This document shows positions 46,701 through 58,531 of a stretch of 64,000 nt of DNA, piece after piece (within the stretch, counting starts at the first letter, position 1; each line of letters begins with the position of its first letter). The stretch is from Turbatrix aceti (lineage: Eukaryota; Nematoda; Chromadorea; Rhabditida; Panagrolaimidae): NCBI GenBank assembly GCA_963969345.1, contig OZ017767.1, positions 9,427,547 through 9,491,546 of the forward strand, read 5' to 3'. Position numbers and translations under genes: made by a program. The notes under the pieces are model-generated. The model was not told the origin of the DNA, ran no database searches, and worked only from the letters and a program-made list of their open reading frames with translations.

Positions 46701-49531
46701 ACTGACTAGACAAGCTTGTTCTGATGGCCGAGACGATGCAGACACCCCTCTTCCTAACCACCTATGTAATCGGATTATGAATAGTTACATGTTTATTTTT
46801 TTAACAACAGACAAAAAAATTCTTCAAGTGTCGCAACCATCAAAGAGTCATGAAAAGCAATAAATATTGTTATTCATCATTGGCCAGGCTGGCTCAATGA
46901 GTGGGGTTACATACATACAGGATATTTACTCCATGCATGGAGAGGGGACACAATGTGCCTACAGAAATTGACGCGACCATTAATGGCACTTTTGTGGACA
47001 TTCAAAGGTTCTTCCTTTGTCTTTCTGACAGAACATTGGCAACTAGTATTTAGACACGTTTTGGTTCCGTTCGGCAAAGTTATGGACCTCCCCCCCCCCA
47101 AAAAAAAAGAAGAAAATGGAACACGAGATGACGACGACGACGTACAATTCATTTATAAGCGCAGAAAAAAAATTGTACTAGCACCTCATAAAAAAAGACT
47201 AGGAAGTACAATAATTTTTTTTTGTCAGATAAAATTTTTCTCTGAAGGCTCTCATATTTCAACCGTTCCACCACCTACCTCCACGGCAAGATGATCGTGA
47301 TGGGTTAGCGTGTCTGGCGTATACGACACACGCTTGCCGCCGCCGTAATTTCGTAAGCCTCGCATTGGTCAGTTTGTCAGTCTGTTGGTAATGGTTCTAA
47401 AACACACAATGAGTTCTAAAACAAAAATTGATGCCAGCGCGACACGTTAAATGCACAAATTAGCGCAAAATAACACGGGAGCAGACTTGCAAAAAAATAA
47501 ATAAAATAGGGTTTCGTCGTACGTGATAGTTGAAATTTGTCATTGCCAAAAACTGAAAACGGAAAACGTCAGGTGGTTTGGAAAAAAAAGGGGGCGCGAG
47601 AAAGATGAATGATAGAACTTGAATAAAAAAATGTATTTATTAATTAAGAAGAAAAATATTTTTACGATGGTTCAAAGTGATGTATTATAGGACACAGTTT
47701 CCAGAGATCTTAAAAAATTTCAATTCTTATCTAAAATATTTTGGTTTTGATTTTGGTTTCGATCATTTTAATTTTTGCAAAAAAATCGCAATACAAGGTT
47801 TTTGTGTGCGCTAAAACAAACTGTAATGTTGCCAAATAGCATGAAAAAAATTGTTATGAATACAAAAAGTTTATGGAAAACGTTCAGATATTGAAAATAT
47901 TTTAAATATAAATTTAAATTGAACTTCGAAGAAGCCTGACAAGTATCAAATGTTTGCTGCATCCAAATCAATGAAAACATAAAAAACAAAAAATAATACA
48001 CAGCTGTTAGTTTTCTTATTTTTTTTACTGACACGCTTCGATAACAAAAAATAGAAATTTTTAGTACTGCAAAGTTACAGATCTCTTTTTTTTTCAAAAA
48101 AAAATACGACGTCCAAAAAAAATGTTCATGTGCGTAAAATTGAAAGATGAAACAAATATGCTTACATCTCAAAGAAGCTAGAAGCGTCATCTCCCAACCA
48201 AGTGTTGAAAAGTGACAAATAATGACTAGACATAAATCACCCAAGTGATTAATTACTTCATCCTAAAAGCCATTATCCTTGTCGGCGGATGCATCCGTCG
48301 TTTAACAAAAAATGCGTTCAGGTGTTCGCGTATTTATGTAAATATGAAAATACAAATTTTATGACTTTTCTTTTTTTTACAAATTAAAAATTAAGTTTGC
48401 AACTGGAAAAAATTTTTGAAGCAGCTTTCTGATCTGAATAAATTACAGCCGTCGACAACATTTTTGCAGTTTTTGTACCGGTGTGGTTCAAAAAGTTGGC
48501 ATTAAATTTGCTCATCATTTTAGACATCTCATATGTAAATTTTAAAATTTTCAGATATTTTTCATCAATGATAAACTTTTGAGAAATTCTAACTTCATCA
48601 CTGTTATTGTTTTAAATTTAGTAAACGTAGTTTGCTGCGAACATCATTATACGAAAAAAAGTACTGTTTTTGTCTTATCAAGTCCAGAGAATAAACATGG
48701 CCTGAATATTTATGACGTTATAAGAAAACCAAAAAATCTATGAAAATGGAATAATTTATTCGTATTTGACATGTTTGCATACTTTAATTTAATTCAAACT
48801 TTTAAAAAAACATTTTTTGCAAAAATAAGGTTGAAAAAATGAATTGAAAAAAAAACTCATTTCCGTGACATTTGACCTCATTTCCGACCTGTTTGCTTTT
48901 TGCTTCAAATAATGTCAAATTACATTTTTTAAAATTCGGGTGGTAAGTTGACGTAGACAGTTTCGGGGGTTTTGAACGGTTTGTACACAAAAAAAAGTTG
49001 TTCAAAAATCGCACGTATAAGAACTCATTGCCAATGAATGAACCTTGTTTGTACTAAATATCTGATATGTATGTGCATGAGCAATTACTGGTATGCCTTA
49101 CATCCGGGGTGACTACAAATGTACTTTGATAATGAGTGGTCCTTGAAGGCAAACTTGTAATGAAATCTTTGGAAGCAACCAGGAAAAGTGGAGAAAACCG
49201 TGGTATCTTTTTTAACAAGTGTGCAAAAATTTTGTTTTAAGGCATAAAAAAGTTATAAAAAATTAACTAAATATTTTTTTAATTAAAATCATAAAAAAAA
49301 CGAAGCAAAAAAACAGCATTAATTTAATCAAAATTCAATCTTTTGAATCAATTTTGATTTTTTTAATTTTATTTTTTGATTTAAAAAAATTTTATTTTTT
49401 AATTTAAAAAAAAAATTTTTTTTCTAAAGATTATAAATTTTTTTTATTCAATAAATCTTTCATTCTATTTTTTTAGAAAAACAAGAGAATATCACGGTCT
49501 TTGATTCAAAAGTGTATTAAAAAAATGAAAG
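40754..49531. other. long AT-rich gene-poor region
   Basis: No supportable gene. On the minus strand a possible 14-codon first exon for the K+ channel lies at 43393-43352 (MMEYCADCIKLLHT, then GTGGGT), phase-compatible with the open 5' end of the next exon but unproven. A plus-strand frame at 46953-47294 contains C9 and A runs and is not believable as coding. Confidence 0.5.
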
Positions 49532-49906
49532 ATGCCATCAATCACAAAAAGAAACAAAAAAAACAGAAAGAATAAAAAAAAACAAAAGCAAAGTCATCGT
49601 CGTTTGACAACACAGGGCACAATGAGCAAGTATCTGTCTAAATATCGCACGGCCGGCGATTGTTGGTTGCAGGTAGCCTATAATTTTACCCACACCCCTC
49701 CCTCCGCTCCCATTCCCAGTGTTTCATCCAGCACCTTTGTGAGAAACAAATCCCTTGGAATTGTTGGTAATGTTTTGCACTCATTCCTTCTTTTCTTTGG
49801 TTGGCGTTCGTTCAAACGTTTCTTCGAAGCAGTTGTTTTGACCACGATTTTGTTGTTTGTCTGGTTGCTCGGCACACTAATGGGACAACAGGGCAGCTTT
49901 AAATAG
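49532..49906 (+). CDS. possible small membrane protein (124 aa)
   Basis: ATG 49532 opens a 124-codon frame about 50 bases after a TTTTTTTAG acceptor. A Lys/Asn/Arg-rich N-terminus is followed by MSKYLSKYRTAGDCWLQV (a possible alternative start at the inner Met, 49622), a Pro/Ser linker, and a long C-terminal hydrophobic stretch (VVLTTILLFVWLLGTLMG), typical of a tail-anchored or single-pass membrane protein. The composition is more coding-like than the surroundings. No family is recognised. Confidence 0.45.
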   Translation: MPSITKRNKKNRKNKKKQKQSHRRLTTQGTMSKYLSKYRTAGDCWLQVAYNFTHTPPSAPIPSVSSSTFVRNKSLGIVGNVLHSFLLFFGWRSFKRFFEAVVLTTILLFVWLLGTLMGQQGSFK

Positions 49907-51817
49907 ATTTCACAAATTCTTACCTCTTTGGTTAAAAAATGTTATTTCAGCTAACAGAGAGAGATTGAGTGAGGGGAACGACACCGACAATGAGTTATGA
50001 TCTGTTTTTAACACGGGATTTTAGTAAATATTAGACCGACCGTAAACATAATAAAAATTGGGATGTTAGAAAACTTAAAAACTGTTCAAGTCCTTTTACA
50101 ATATTTTTTTTGTATTTTAAAAAAATAAAAAAACTCAAAATTTTAAAAATCTGTAAAAAATTGTTTTTGAAAAAAAATCTAAAAATGCTCAAAATTTTAT
50201 TTCGAAATTAAAAAAATGAAAATAAATAAATTTTAATAAAAAATTATCCGCAAAAGAGCACGAAAAACTTGAAAAAAATGAAACGATAATAGATACTCCA
50301 AAAAAAATTAACAAAACCCCAAAAAAGTACAAAAAAGAACGTATACTAATCTGACTTTTGACAAAACTGCACGTGTTTTTGACGCCTCATCACCCCCTCC
50401 TACTTGATTGTGTCGTGCCGTTTGCCCGCATTTTTTTAATCTTTTTTTCTATTTTGCGGCGCTCTTTTTTTCTAACTCGTTTTGCAGGCACTTGTTGCAC
50501 TTATTTTTTTTCGCCCTTGGCTATTTCGCGAACGAACGTTATTTGACTCAACACTGACGGCTTTGCTGATTTTTGTCTCATTTTTATGAGGTAATTTTCT
50601 GTTGTCGCCGTCGGTTAAAAAAACAAATTTGATGCGCCGCAGACTTTTAAAATTCATTGCTTTTTTTGTCGAAATAGCGTTTGTCCGCCGGTTACAATCA
50701 AATTTGTACGAAAAAAGTAAAGCGCCCGTTTTATTTGTTGAATAAAATTTTGTGATCTTTAGATGGGGAGAAAAAGTCGAAAGTCTGTAAACCACACTAA
50801 ATTTTCTCAACAGACAGAACGATGAAAAATTCAACCAAATTATGGTAAATTTTGAACGTCAGCCAAAAACAGTTGTAAAAAAACCTAAGGCATCAAGACA
50901 CATGTAAATATTTATAAAAATGTTCATTTGAGAAATCAGAGAAATAAAAAATTCTTGTACAACCCTGAAAAAAAAATACAACCTTGAACGGCTTCAATAT
51001 TGGCGACTACAACAAAACTACACTTTTTGGAATTTATAATAAGTTCCTACTAAAATTTCCTGACTAATTAGCAGTTCTTGTTTATATAGAGTAAAGAATG
51101 CCGAAAGTACAGTTTATTTATAAATAAGTAATATCTAGTTTTAAGAATTGAGTTGTTTGTTTCGGACGACAAATTTAACTCCAAGAACAAAACAATAAAA
51201 AAAATTTAAATTAGTTGTTTATTTGTAAATGCGTATATACAGAGTATTTTTCTTTAACTTATTGTCACAAAAAAAGTTGAAAATAAAAGTTTCTTTCAAA
51301 AAATATCATATGTGCACTAACAAAATCATAAATACTAACATGGTGACGGAGAAAAAAAAACATAAAATGACGTCGCTGCTTGTAAAATCGTCACAAATCA
51401 TAAAAACACGTCAAAAATCAACAAAAGCAACGACAGCAACAAATTTTGCAAAGTAAAATATGTATTTTTATTGTTGAATAATTTTTCGGAAACGGCGTAA
51501 TAAAATTCATGCACCAAAAAATTTTGTGCGAAAAATAGCAGTACATGAATAAAGAATGGGAAATAAAGATAAAAGGCGAATGGAATCTTGGCACGATAAC
51601 ATGACTCTCTGAACACAAGGAAAACACATAAAATTTTGCTATTATATTTACATTTGCTAAATTTTGATGGTGAAATTTCATTAATGCAAAAATTTATTAA
51701 CCATTTTTTTTTTTTACCGTAAAAAAATACAAAAAATTTTCTGAGCAAAAAATAACAATAATTTTAATTGAAAAAAAATTGCTTTTTTTTAAATATAAAA
51801 AAATTCAAAGAAAAAAG

Positions 51818-51873
51818 TTTTTTTGACCGTATTGAAAACAATACTTTGTATGTTTTCAATACGGTCAAAAAAA
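51818..51873. repeat. perfect 23-bp inverted repeat with 10-base loop
   Basis: TTTTTTTGACCGTATTGAAA at the start of the left arm (51818-51840) is exactly complemented by the right arm (51851-51873); the loop is ATACTTTGTA. No mismatch. It could be a tiny MITE or an RNA hairpin. Confidence 0.85.
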
Positions 51874-52473
51874 TGTTCTCCTAAATCTCCTAAAACAAAA
51901 AATTATCAAAATCTTGATGTCTGTTTGCCGACGAAAAAACTCACTCATGTCAGAGAAAAAGAGTTTGCTCAACTCAAAATAATTCGCAACTAATTCAACC
52001 ACTAAATTTGTTTTGCACATTATTTTCGCCATCATCGTCATCACCAGCAAAAGAAAAAGTTGTCACGTTTTCGTGAAGGTAATGATGATGAAGAGTGTGA
52101 TCGGTTTTGCCATCATCCATCCATATCCCCGCGTCATAAATTTGTGACAACATGCAAAAAGAAAAACAAATTTAATTTGACGTATCAGAAACAAATGCTA
52201 AGTGAAATTTTTTTCATCTTCGTAAATTTTTTTTCATCCAGGTGATAATTTCTGGGGTCAAAAGCAGAAAAAAACTAATTTCAAAAAAATTTTTTCATAA
52301 AAAAAAGTTAAACCTCGATTATACAATTTACGCGTTTCACGTTTTTCTGAACAATGGCAAGGGCAACACAAAAGTCAATCAGTCCAACCTCATGGTCATG
52401 GTTGGTCATGGATTACTACTTCACACTCAATTTTTTTTTGACAAGTACCCATTGCATCAGGGTTGATGTAAAC

Positions 52474-52854
52474 TCATTTGTCGCCTCTTCGGCGGCAAAA
52501 AGAAAGAAAGCGAGAGATAAATTCATCATCAAGGAGAAGAAAAAACTGAGGAGGCGACAAATTTAAGGTTTTCGCCTTCGCTGACGCTAACGTCGTCGAC
52601 GTAGTATAGCATTCATTTTTTACGACGCTCGGGAAAAACAGAAAAAAAAGATTGGTACCCCGAAAATGTACATAACCATGTACTAAATTGTAAAAACAAG
52701 ATTTAAGATGGCCGAAATCACGACGACGCTCGGCTTGAATTCGTTTAAACCGAACCTTTTTTTGCAGAGTACTGAGAATTAAATTCAGTTGATTGCCAGG
52801 GAGGTGTTCCAGGAAGGCAAACAAAGGCTTTTCAAAAAAAATTTTTCTTGGCAT
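52474..52854 (-). CDS. weak candidate: F-box-like N-terminal fragment
   Basis: ATG 52854 opens a 126-codon frame. Residues about 10-45 (LFAFLEHLPGNQLNLILSTL, then KKVRFKRIQAERRRDF) resemble the first part of an F-box: L-P-x-x-x-L-x-x-I-L-x-x-L followed by a basic R-rich segment. The rest has no recognisable repeats and runs into a hydrophobic, T-rich stretch, so the real exon probably ends earlier, or this is a broken copy. F-box genes are very numerous in nematodes. Confidence 0.28.
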   Translation of the reverse strand: MPRKIFFEKPLFAFLEHLPGNQLNLILSTLQKKVRFKRIQAERRRDFGHLKSCFYNLVHGYVHFRGTNLFFLFFPSVVKNECYTTSTTLASAKAKTLNLSPPQFFLLLDDEFISRFLSFCRRRGDK

Positions 52855-53094
52855 TTGTAAAATTTTTTTTTGAAATCTATAAATAGAATAATTCTCATAG
52901 GTTTCGGGTTTTTGTCACAAGGATGGGCTAAAAATTGACTCGTGACACCATTTTTGGAGTTTCACTCCCCCTCAAATGAAAAGTGGAGAAAAGGGTGAAA
53001 AAACAAACACAAAAAAACAACAGACGTCTACACAAAAATTTTTATGGATTAAGTCAGAAAAGGTTATTTTCAAGTTTTTTTGTCAAAGAACATT

Positions 53095-53143
53095 AATTTT
53101 GACACCGTAACTTGACAAAAAATGAAGTAACGGTGTCGAAATT
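53095..53143. repeat. hairpin-forming inverted repeat
   Basis: AATTTTGACACCGTAACTT pairs with AAGTAACGGTGTCGAAATT with two mismatches around a loop of about 11 bases. Confidence 0.6.
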
Positions 53144-53392
53144 TATTGTTTTGAAAATTTTTTTTAAATTGTTTTTGAAAAATTTAGCGTTATTTGCAAA
53201 CCGACGAAACCAAAAAATCTAAATTCATCGTAAATGAACGCAAACTTTCGTGTATTCCTGGGTACGATAAATCAACAAATGAAAAAATTAATTTTTTTTC
53301 TGAAGAGCAAAAATACACTGCTCGAGCTTTGCCCTAAAAAAAATTAGATTTCTACCTTTGTACATACACACATTTTTTTCAAACCATAAAAA

Positions 53393-53635
53393 ATGGTTCT
53401 GAAATATTCACGATGTCCTGTTATCGAGATTCACAGACAGCTTCCACCTTCTTTTTTCCTTCTCGGAGTGCTTGAAAGTTTTCTTTTTCTCAAAGACTCT
53501 CATCGGCGGCAGTTGGTCCTCTCACCCTCTCTCAAGAGCCTCCTGGCTTCCTCTCATCATCACAAAATCATGAAACATTATCCCCGAGTGTTCAGTGGTC
53601 TTCTGCCGTCGCAATCTGGCACAGCGTGTGAATAA
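53393..53635 (+). CDS. weak candidate small ORF (80 aa)
   Basis: ATG 53393 opens an 80-codon frame in a less AT-rich patch, and AATAAA overlaps the stop codon. The product has a hydrophobic stretch (SFFLLGVLESFLFL) and a His/Ser-rich middle. No motif or family is recognised. Confidence 0.22.
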   Translation: MVLKYSRCPVIEIHRQLPPSFFLLGVLESFLFLKDSHRRQLVLSPSLKSLLASSHHHKIMKHYPRVFSGLLPSQSGTACE

Positions 53636-56600
53636 ACCACAAACTTATGGCCTGGCCAGGGATGGCACATCGAACACGCGTCCGCGTCCGCCTTCGTATT
53701 CATTTTATTTTTTTTTCTTCATCGAATGACAATAATATAAACACAAAATCATGCATTATGAAAAAATATTATAGATATTTATTGCAGCTGCTGGTCTAGG
53801 CGTCTGAAAAAATGATTGAAGCTAAAAAGGAGACATTTGACACCGTTTTCACAACACGGATTAAAAAAACAAAAGACACTTAAAAAAAGTTCACTGGAAA
53901 ATTTCGCGTTGGAGAAAATTATCAGATTAAATTTAATATAATATTACGCAATCAAAAAAAAGTAGCTATTAGAACTGTTGAACAAATGAAGTCTGCAATA
54001 AAAAACAAAAATTTTTTTATTATTCATAATAAACACAAAACATGATACAATTTTTATTTGTTGGAGAAAAATTGCTGAAAAACCACGATCCGAGCAACAC
54101 AACATTGATTCTTGACTTTGTTGGCATAATTTTTTTGTCCGAGACGGTAAATAAATAAAAAATAAAAAATAAAAAATAGAATTTCTAAACAGGAGTCATG
54201 GATTTTTGAAAAAAAAATTCACTGCTTTGTTACCAAAAATAGTGATTTCAAAATTTCAAGGGAAAAAGTTTTGCGTTGAAACCTTTGACGCCGGTGCGCT
54301 GACCGATATCACCGATATAATACTATTTACTCTGTCAGTCAGTACTGAGGTTGGGACGTTGAACGAAAACTGCGCAAAAAGTTGAACCGGGTGGTAAATA
54401 GGTGATAGTTGATTTTTCACGAATCAGTCAAAGAAATGCTACGTTGCTTATACAAAATAGCCGTTTTTTTTGGTTGCGAAAAAAAACGTTTCTCGACTTT
54501 TTTTAACACTCGGTGCTCGATTTATGATAATAAAAAGGTTTATTCATCATAAAGAAATAGTTTTTTCTCAAATAATAAACTGTATATTATGAATGGAAAT
54601 AAATAATATTTGCAGTTTAAAACTGATCAATGAAGCGGAAATAAAGAGGTAAAATGTCATATTTTCATTGAAAACAACTAATGAAGCTAATAAAGTTTGA
54701 TAGACAAATAAAAACGTAAATACATAAAATTTTTTTAAATGTTAAAAAAGTTATCTTTTTCTTGCTTGTCCACGAAAATATCAAGATGCATTGTGTTTTT
54801 TTTACTATTCATGCATACAAGATAATTGCAAGCAAAATAGCAAAATTATTTTTGTTTTTAGATTTTTAGTCATTGTATTTTTCAAAGCATTTTTTCGACA
54901 GTTTAGTTATTTTTGCACACTGCGAGGTAACCAATGTATTTTCATAAAAAAAATGAAATAAATTGATGTATCTTTTGTGTTTCGAAAAAAATGGAGCAAA
55001 AACTCGGATCGTAGCCGAAAATGTGTAATAAAAATACTTTTTTTGTGATCGAATTGTGTTCGTTTGTGCGTTTTAATTTTTTTGCTTTTTTGTTCGAATC
55101 TAAATCAGATAAAATATTTACTTGACTAACTTCACCCATGTTCATTCACCCCTGCCAATGAATGACTTGTAATCTTTTTTTGCAATGACGTTCGTCCAAT
55201 TTCCACAATTAATTAAATTTCTCGTCCCAACTTCCTTGTATTATTTTTATAAACAAATGGAAAACATTGATAACGTTACTGTTCTTCCCAGAATAGTTTC
55301 ATTTGACCAGTAAGTGCCACGAGCACAGAACAAGGTTTTCTTTGACGTCGCCACCCGCCGGCTGGTTTGACACATTGGCAGGTGCAGGCAGGAAAGCTTC
55401 CGGTGAGGGGGTCCGACCCCTTCTTCGGTAAAAAAAAGTTCGTACATAAATATAAAATATTTCATGCGTGTATACTCGGGCCAACTGCACTTTTTTTTCA
55501 CACATTTTATTCGCATGAAATATATTACAAATTTATTTTTTTTAGGCTGACAAGATGGATGAGTAATATGTATTATATAAAAATTTGCGGCATCTCCGAG
55601 CGCTTCCCAGTGCCATTGGAGTCGTCATCTGAGAAAAAAAAAAGCCAAAGCGCCTTCCATTACCCACAGCCGTCCTCCCCCACGTGTCTGTCCTTTAGAC
55701 GGACATCCGTTACGTCTGCTTTTCACTTGAAACTGTGGAAAAATGCGCCCTAGAAAAGCTGACGCGCATTTCGCATTTGAGGAGGGCATTTTTGGAGAGT
55801 GTCGCTGCAGGAAGGAGGGAGCATCGATGACGACACTGCGACCCTGGGTTGGGCGCTGGGATGGTCGGGACACAAAGTAACAGAGTACGCGTCTCCTTTC
55901 AAACACTTGCTGACTCTGCCAGACCGAATCATGCCTCCGGAACGAACGACCAGGCACCGAAACTAACGATGAGGTGGTGCCTTTTTTGGAAAAGTAATTC
56001 ATTTTTTGTGGTTTTATTTTTGGAAAAAAAGTGAAGCACTATTTATTTCTTTTTTTTATATTCTTTGGGTTTTATTTTTTCTAATTATTAGAAAAATTAG
56101 ATTTCTCAGAATCAAACTTTTTTTGTTATATTTTTTAGGTAATTTCTGTGAGCAATGAAAATTTGCAAAAAAAAATTTGGAATTTTTTGTTTGGAATTTG
56201 GATCAAAAAACGATTTTAAAATCAAAATTTTTCAAAAAAATTTTTTTTCCGTAAAAACTAAAAAATCATATTTTTTTTATTTTTCATTTTTTTCCCATCA
56301 CTTTTTTTCGTGTCACCAATGTTCTTGTTTTTTTTCTTGTTTTTTTCATCCTCAAAGGTGCAAATTCGAGTCTAGAAGCATGGTGAAATTTAATCTCCTA
56401 AAATTAACACAACGCCCGCCTAAAGCAAAAAAACAACAACTTGCATTTTCTCCAAAAAAAATATTATTAAAAAATATTATTTTGCTGCCGTGAACAAACA
56501 AATGTGCCTTTCATACGTGCGGGTGTAAAAATTATACTATTTATGAGCGTTTTTTTAGATACAAAAATTATTCGGTACAAACATTTTTTTGGTTTTGTAG

Positions 56601-57967
56601 CAAAAATGTAGGCTGTTTGGCAACCGGGAACTCAAATGGACAAATTACAGTCGCCTAATGACTACTTCAGACCGGAAAAAATAGAAAGTAATTATCGTAA
56701 TTATTTTCTTTTGCCGTCAAGCGGATAAAAGCGTTTAGAAAAGCAGTCATTCATCTTGAAAATTATTTAGGAGCATTACGTCGGCGATTTGTCAGGCGTC
56801 ATGTTTTTTTCGTTTTTTTTTAAAAACGTTAAAATAACTCAAAAAATTTCCGATAAATATGTATGTATATTTTTTAGAACATAATCCTAATTTTTTAAAA
56901 TATTTGTCAAAATAATATTTCTCATGGCTCAAATGAATCAGAAACATTAGGTTTATGAAAATCAAAAAAGTTTAAATCAGTAAAAAAAGTTTAAAAAAAA
57001 ATAAAATTTTCAAATTGTAAATTTCAGCAAAAAAAATCAGTTTGTCTACATTCTGCACGGCCATTTTTTGTTTTTCTGTATCTCTGATGTTTTCTCATCC
57101 TTTCTTTACTTTAATTTTAATTGACAAATTAAAACTGAAATCTTTCAAATTATTTTTGATTTTTTTGCGTTGTATTTTCTTTTTTTGCTCCGTCAAGTAA
57201 TTTATTTTTGAAGTTTGTCGATGTCATTTTTTTGTCTTCAAGGTCTATAAACTCAAATCCTATATACATGTAACGACAAAAACCCAGAATCCCCAGAGTC
57301 TCCTACAATCCTCCCTTTTTGTCGCCTCCGAAAAAGTCCCAAGACACTCATTACCCAACTAAACCACCCTTCCTAACCCTGTTTTGTAGCAATCCATCGT
57401 AAATATGTGATATTTTTGGTCACTTTGTCGCCCGTCGCCCATCGACCGCTTAACTGTGCTTCATGGGGGAGTTTATCATGAACAAACATACAAATCCCAG
57501 CTGAATCCAATTTTTATCCCTCTTCAGTCAGCTGTGGCGCTTTTTTTCTTCTTTTTTTTACCCATGTGCGTTTCTGGGAAAGCTTTTACCCAAATCAGAG
57601 ACCAGACCAGCCCATGCTAATTCAGATTCCCAGAATCCATTAGGAAAATTTTAGTGTTTTCTGATTCAGAGATCACTGAATTAGAAAAACGGTTCTCACG
57701 CATGCATAAAAGTGTTTTCAAGGATTATTTTTGTTTTTAATCCGATCAAAAAATTATTTTTTAAACGATTTTAAAAGATTTCTCACGAAATACTACGGTA
57801 GAATAATTAATTTCCTACGGTAAAAAAAACAATGGAAAAAAACGATGTTCCCATATATGTATTCTGATTTTATGAATTTCCCATGGACCCAAAAAATTTG
57901 CAAAGTTCTACAATTGTAATGCCTTCCGCTTGACACCCTTCACAGTTTGTTCTTGTGTGTCGCATCG

Positions 57968-58531
57968 ATGACGACCCCAAGTGGCTCCCCCGTCGATGAA
58001 GGTGGGCCGACAACCCCAACTGGGGCTTCAGGCCCCAGCGCAGCCGGCGAGAAACGTAGCGGCGAGAAACCTGCCGGCGTCAGAACAAGGGATTCAAAGA
58101 ACTCCGCCAGAAGGTCAAAGACCAAGAACTCACGAAACTCGAAAAACTCTCAGAAATTCTCGACCCAGCTTTCGGACACGTTCAAGGGCAAGCGACGTCG
58201 CAAGCGCGATCGCATTCCCAAGGACTTTGACGAATGGACGGAGGAGGACAAGGCGCTCTTCACCAAGGCCAACATCCACATGAAGCTCTACAAGCAGGCC
58301 ATGAAACAGTGCTACCCCACCATCGACGATATGTCCTTTTTCGATCGCCTGAAGCGCAAATGGCAGCACGCCGTCAGCCAGCGCCAGGCTGAGGATCACA
58401 AGCAGTCAATGCAACTGGTCGCCAAGTACAAAGACGTGTCCGATCTTGATGTCTTTCCTACTCTACTACATGGTGACACGACGGCAACAGCGCCTACTGG
58501 TATCAACCCTGCTAACGCTTCAAACACGTGA
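57968..58531 (+). CDS. unrecognised basic protein, RKR-RIP family copy 3 (187 aa, single exon)
   Basis: Start chosen at ATG 57968 (MTTPSGSPVD), 22 bases after an acceptor (CACCCTTCACAG). AATAAA follows about 55 bases after the stop. Order of features: Pro/Gly/Thr-rich N-terminus, a Ser/Arg/Lys/Asn repeat (SKNSARRSKTKNSRNSKNSQ), then the family core: LSDTF, GKRRRKRDRIPKDF, EW, EEDKALF, MKLYKQA, KQCYP, MSFFDRLKRKWQ, and DLDV. A Thr/Ala-rich extension of about 30 residues follows that the other two lack. It is notably GC-rich and closest to copy 1. Intronless; function unknown. Confidence 0.85.
   Translation: MTTPSGSPVDEGGPTTPTGASGPSAAGEKRSGEKPAGVRTRDSKNSARRSKTKNSRNSKNSQKFSTQLSDTFKGKRRRKRDRIPKDFDEWTEEDKALFTKANIHMKLYKQAMKQCYPTIDDMSFFDRLKRKWQHAVSQRQAEDHKQSMQLVAKYKDVSDLDVFPTLLHGDTTATAPTGINPANASNT

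Larger units (their letters stand above)
49907..57945. other. long gene-poor region
   Basis: Mostly AT-rich. It holds the perfect hairpin at 51818-51873, a hairpin at 53095-53143, a weak F-box-like ORF at 52474-52854, a weak ORF at 53393-53635, and a GC-richer patch at 55590-55970 that is open on both strands without a coherent model. Nothing else is supportable. Confidence 0.5.

Noticed and set aside
46953..47294. 113-aa plus-strand ORF
   Set aside because: Contains homopolymer C and A runs giving PPPKKK and an Asp run; no family and no support on either side.
47768..48244. 158-aa minus-strand ORF, Phe/Tyr-rich
   Set aside because: Low-complexity hydrophobic translation of T-rich DNA; does not show a believable membrane-protein pattern or start context.
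55590..56002. GC-richer patch open on both strands
   Set aside because: No consistent start, splice sites or motif; cannot decide a strand.
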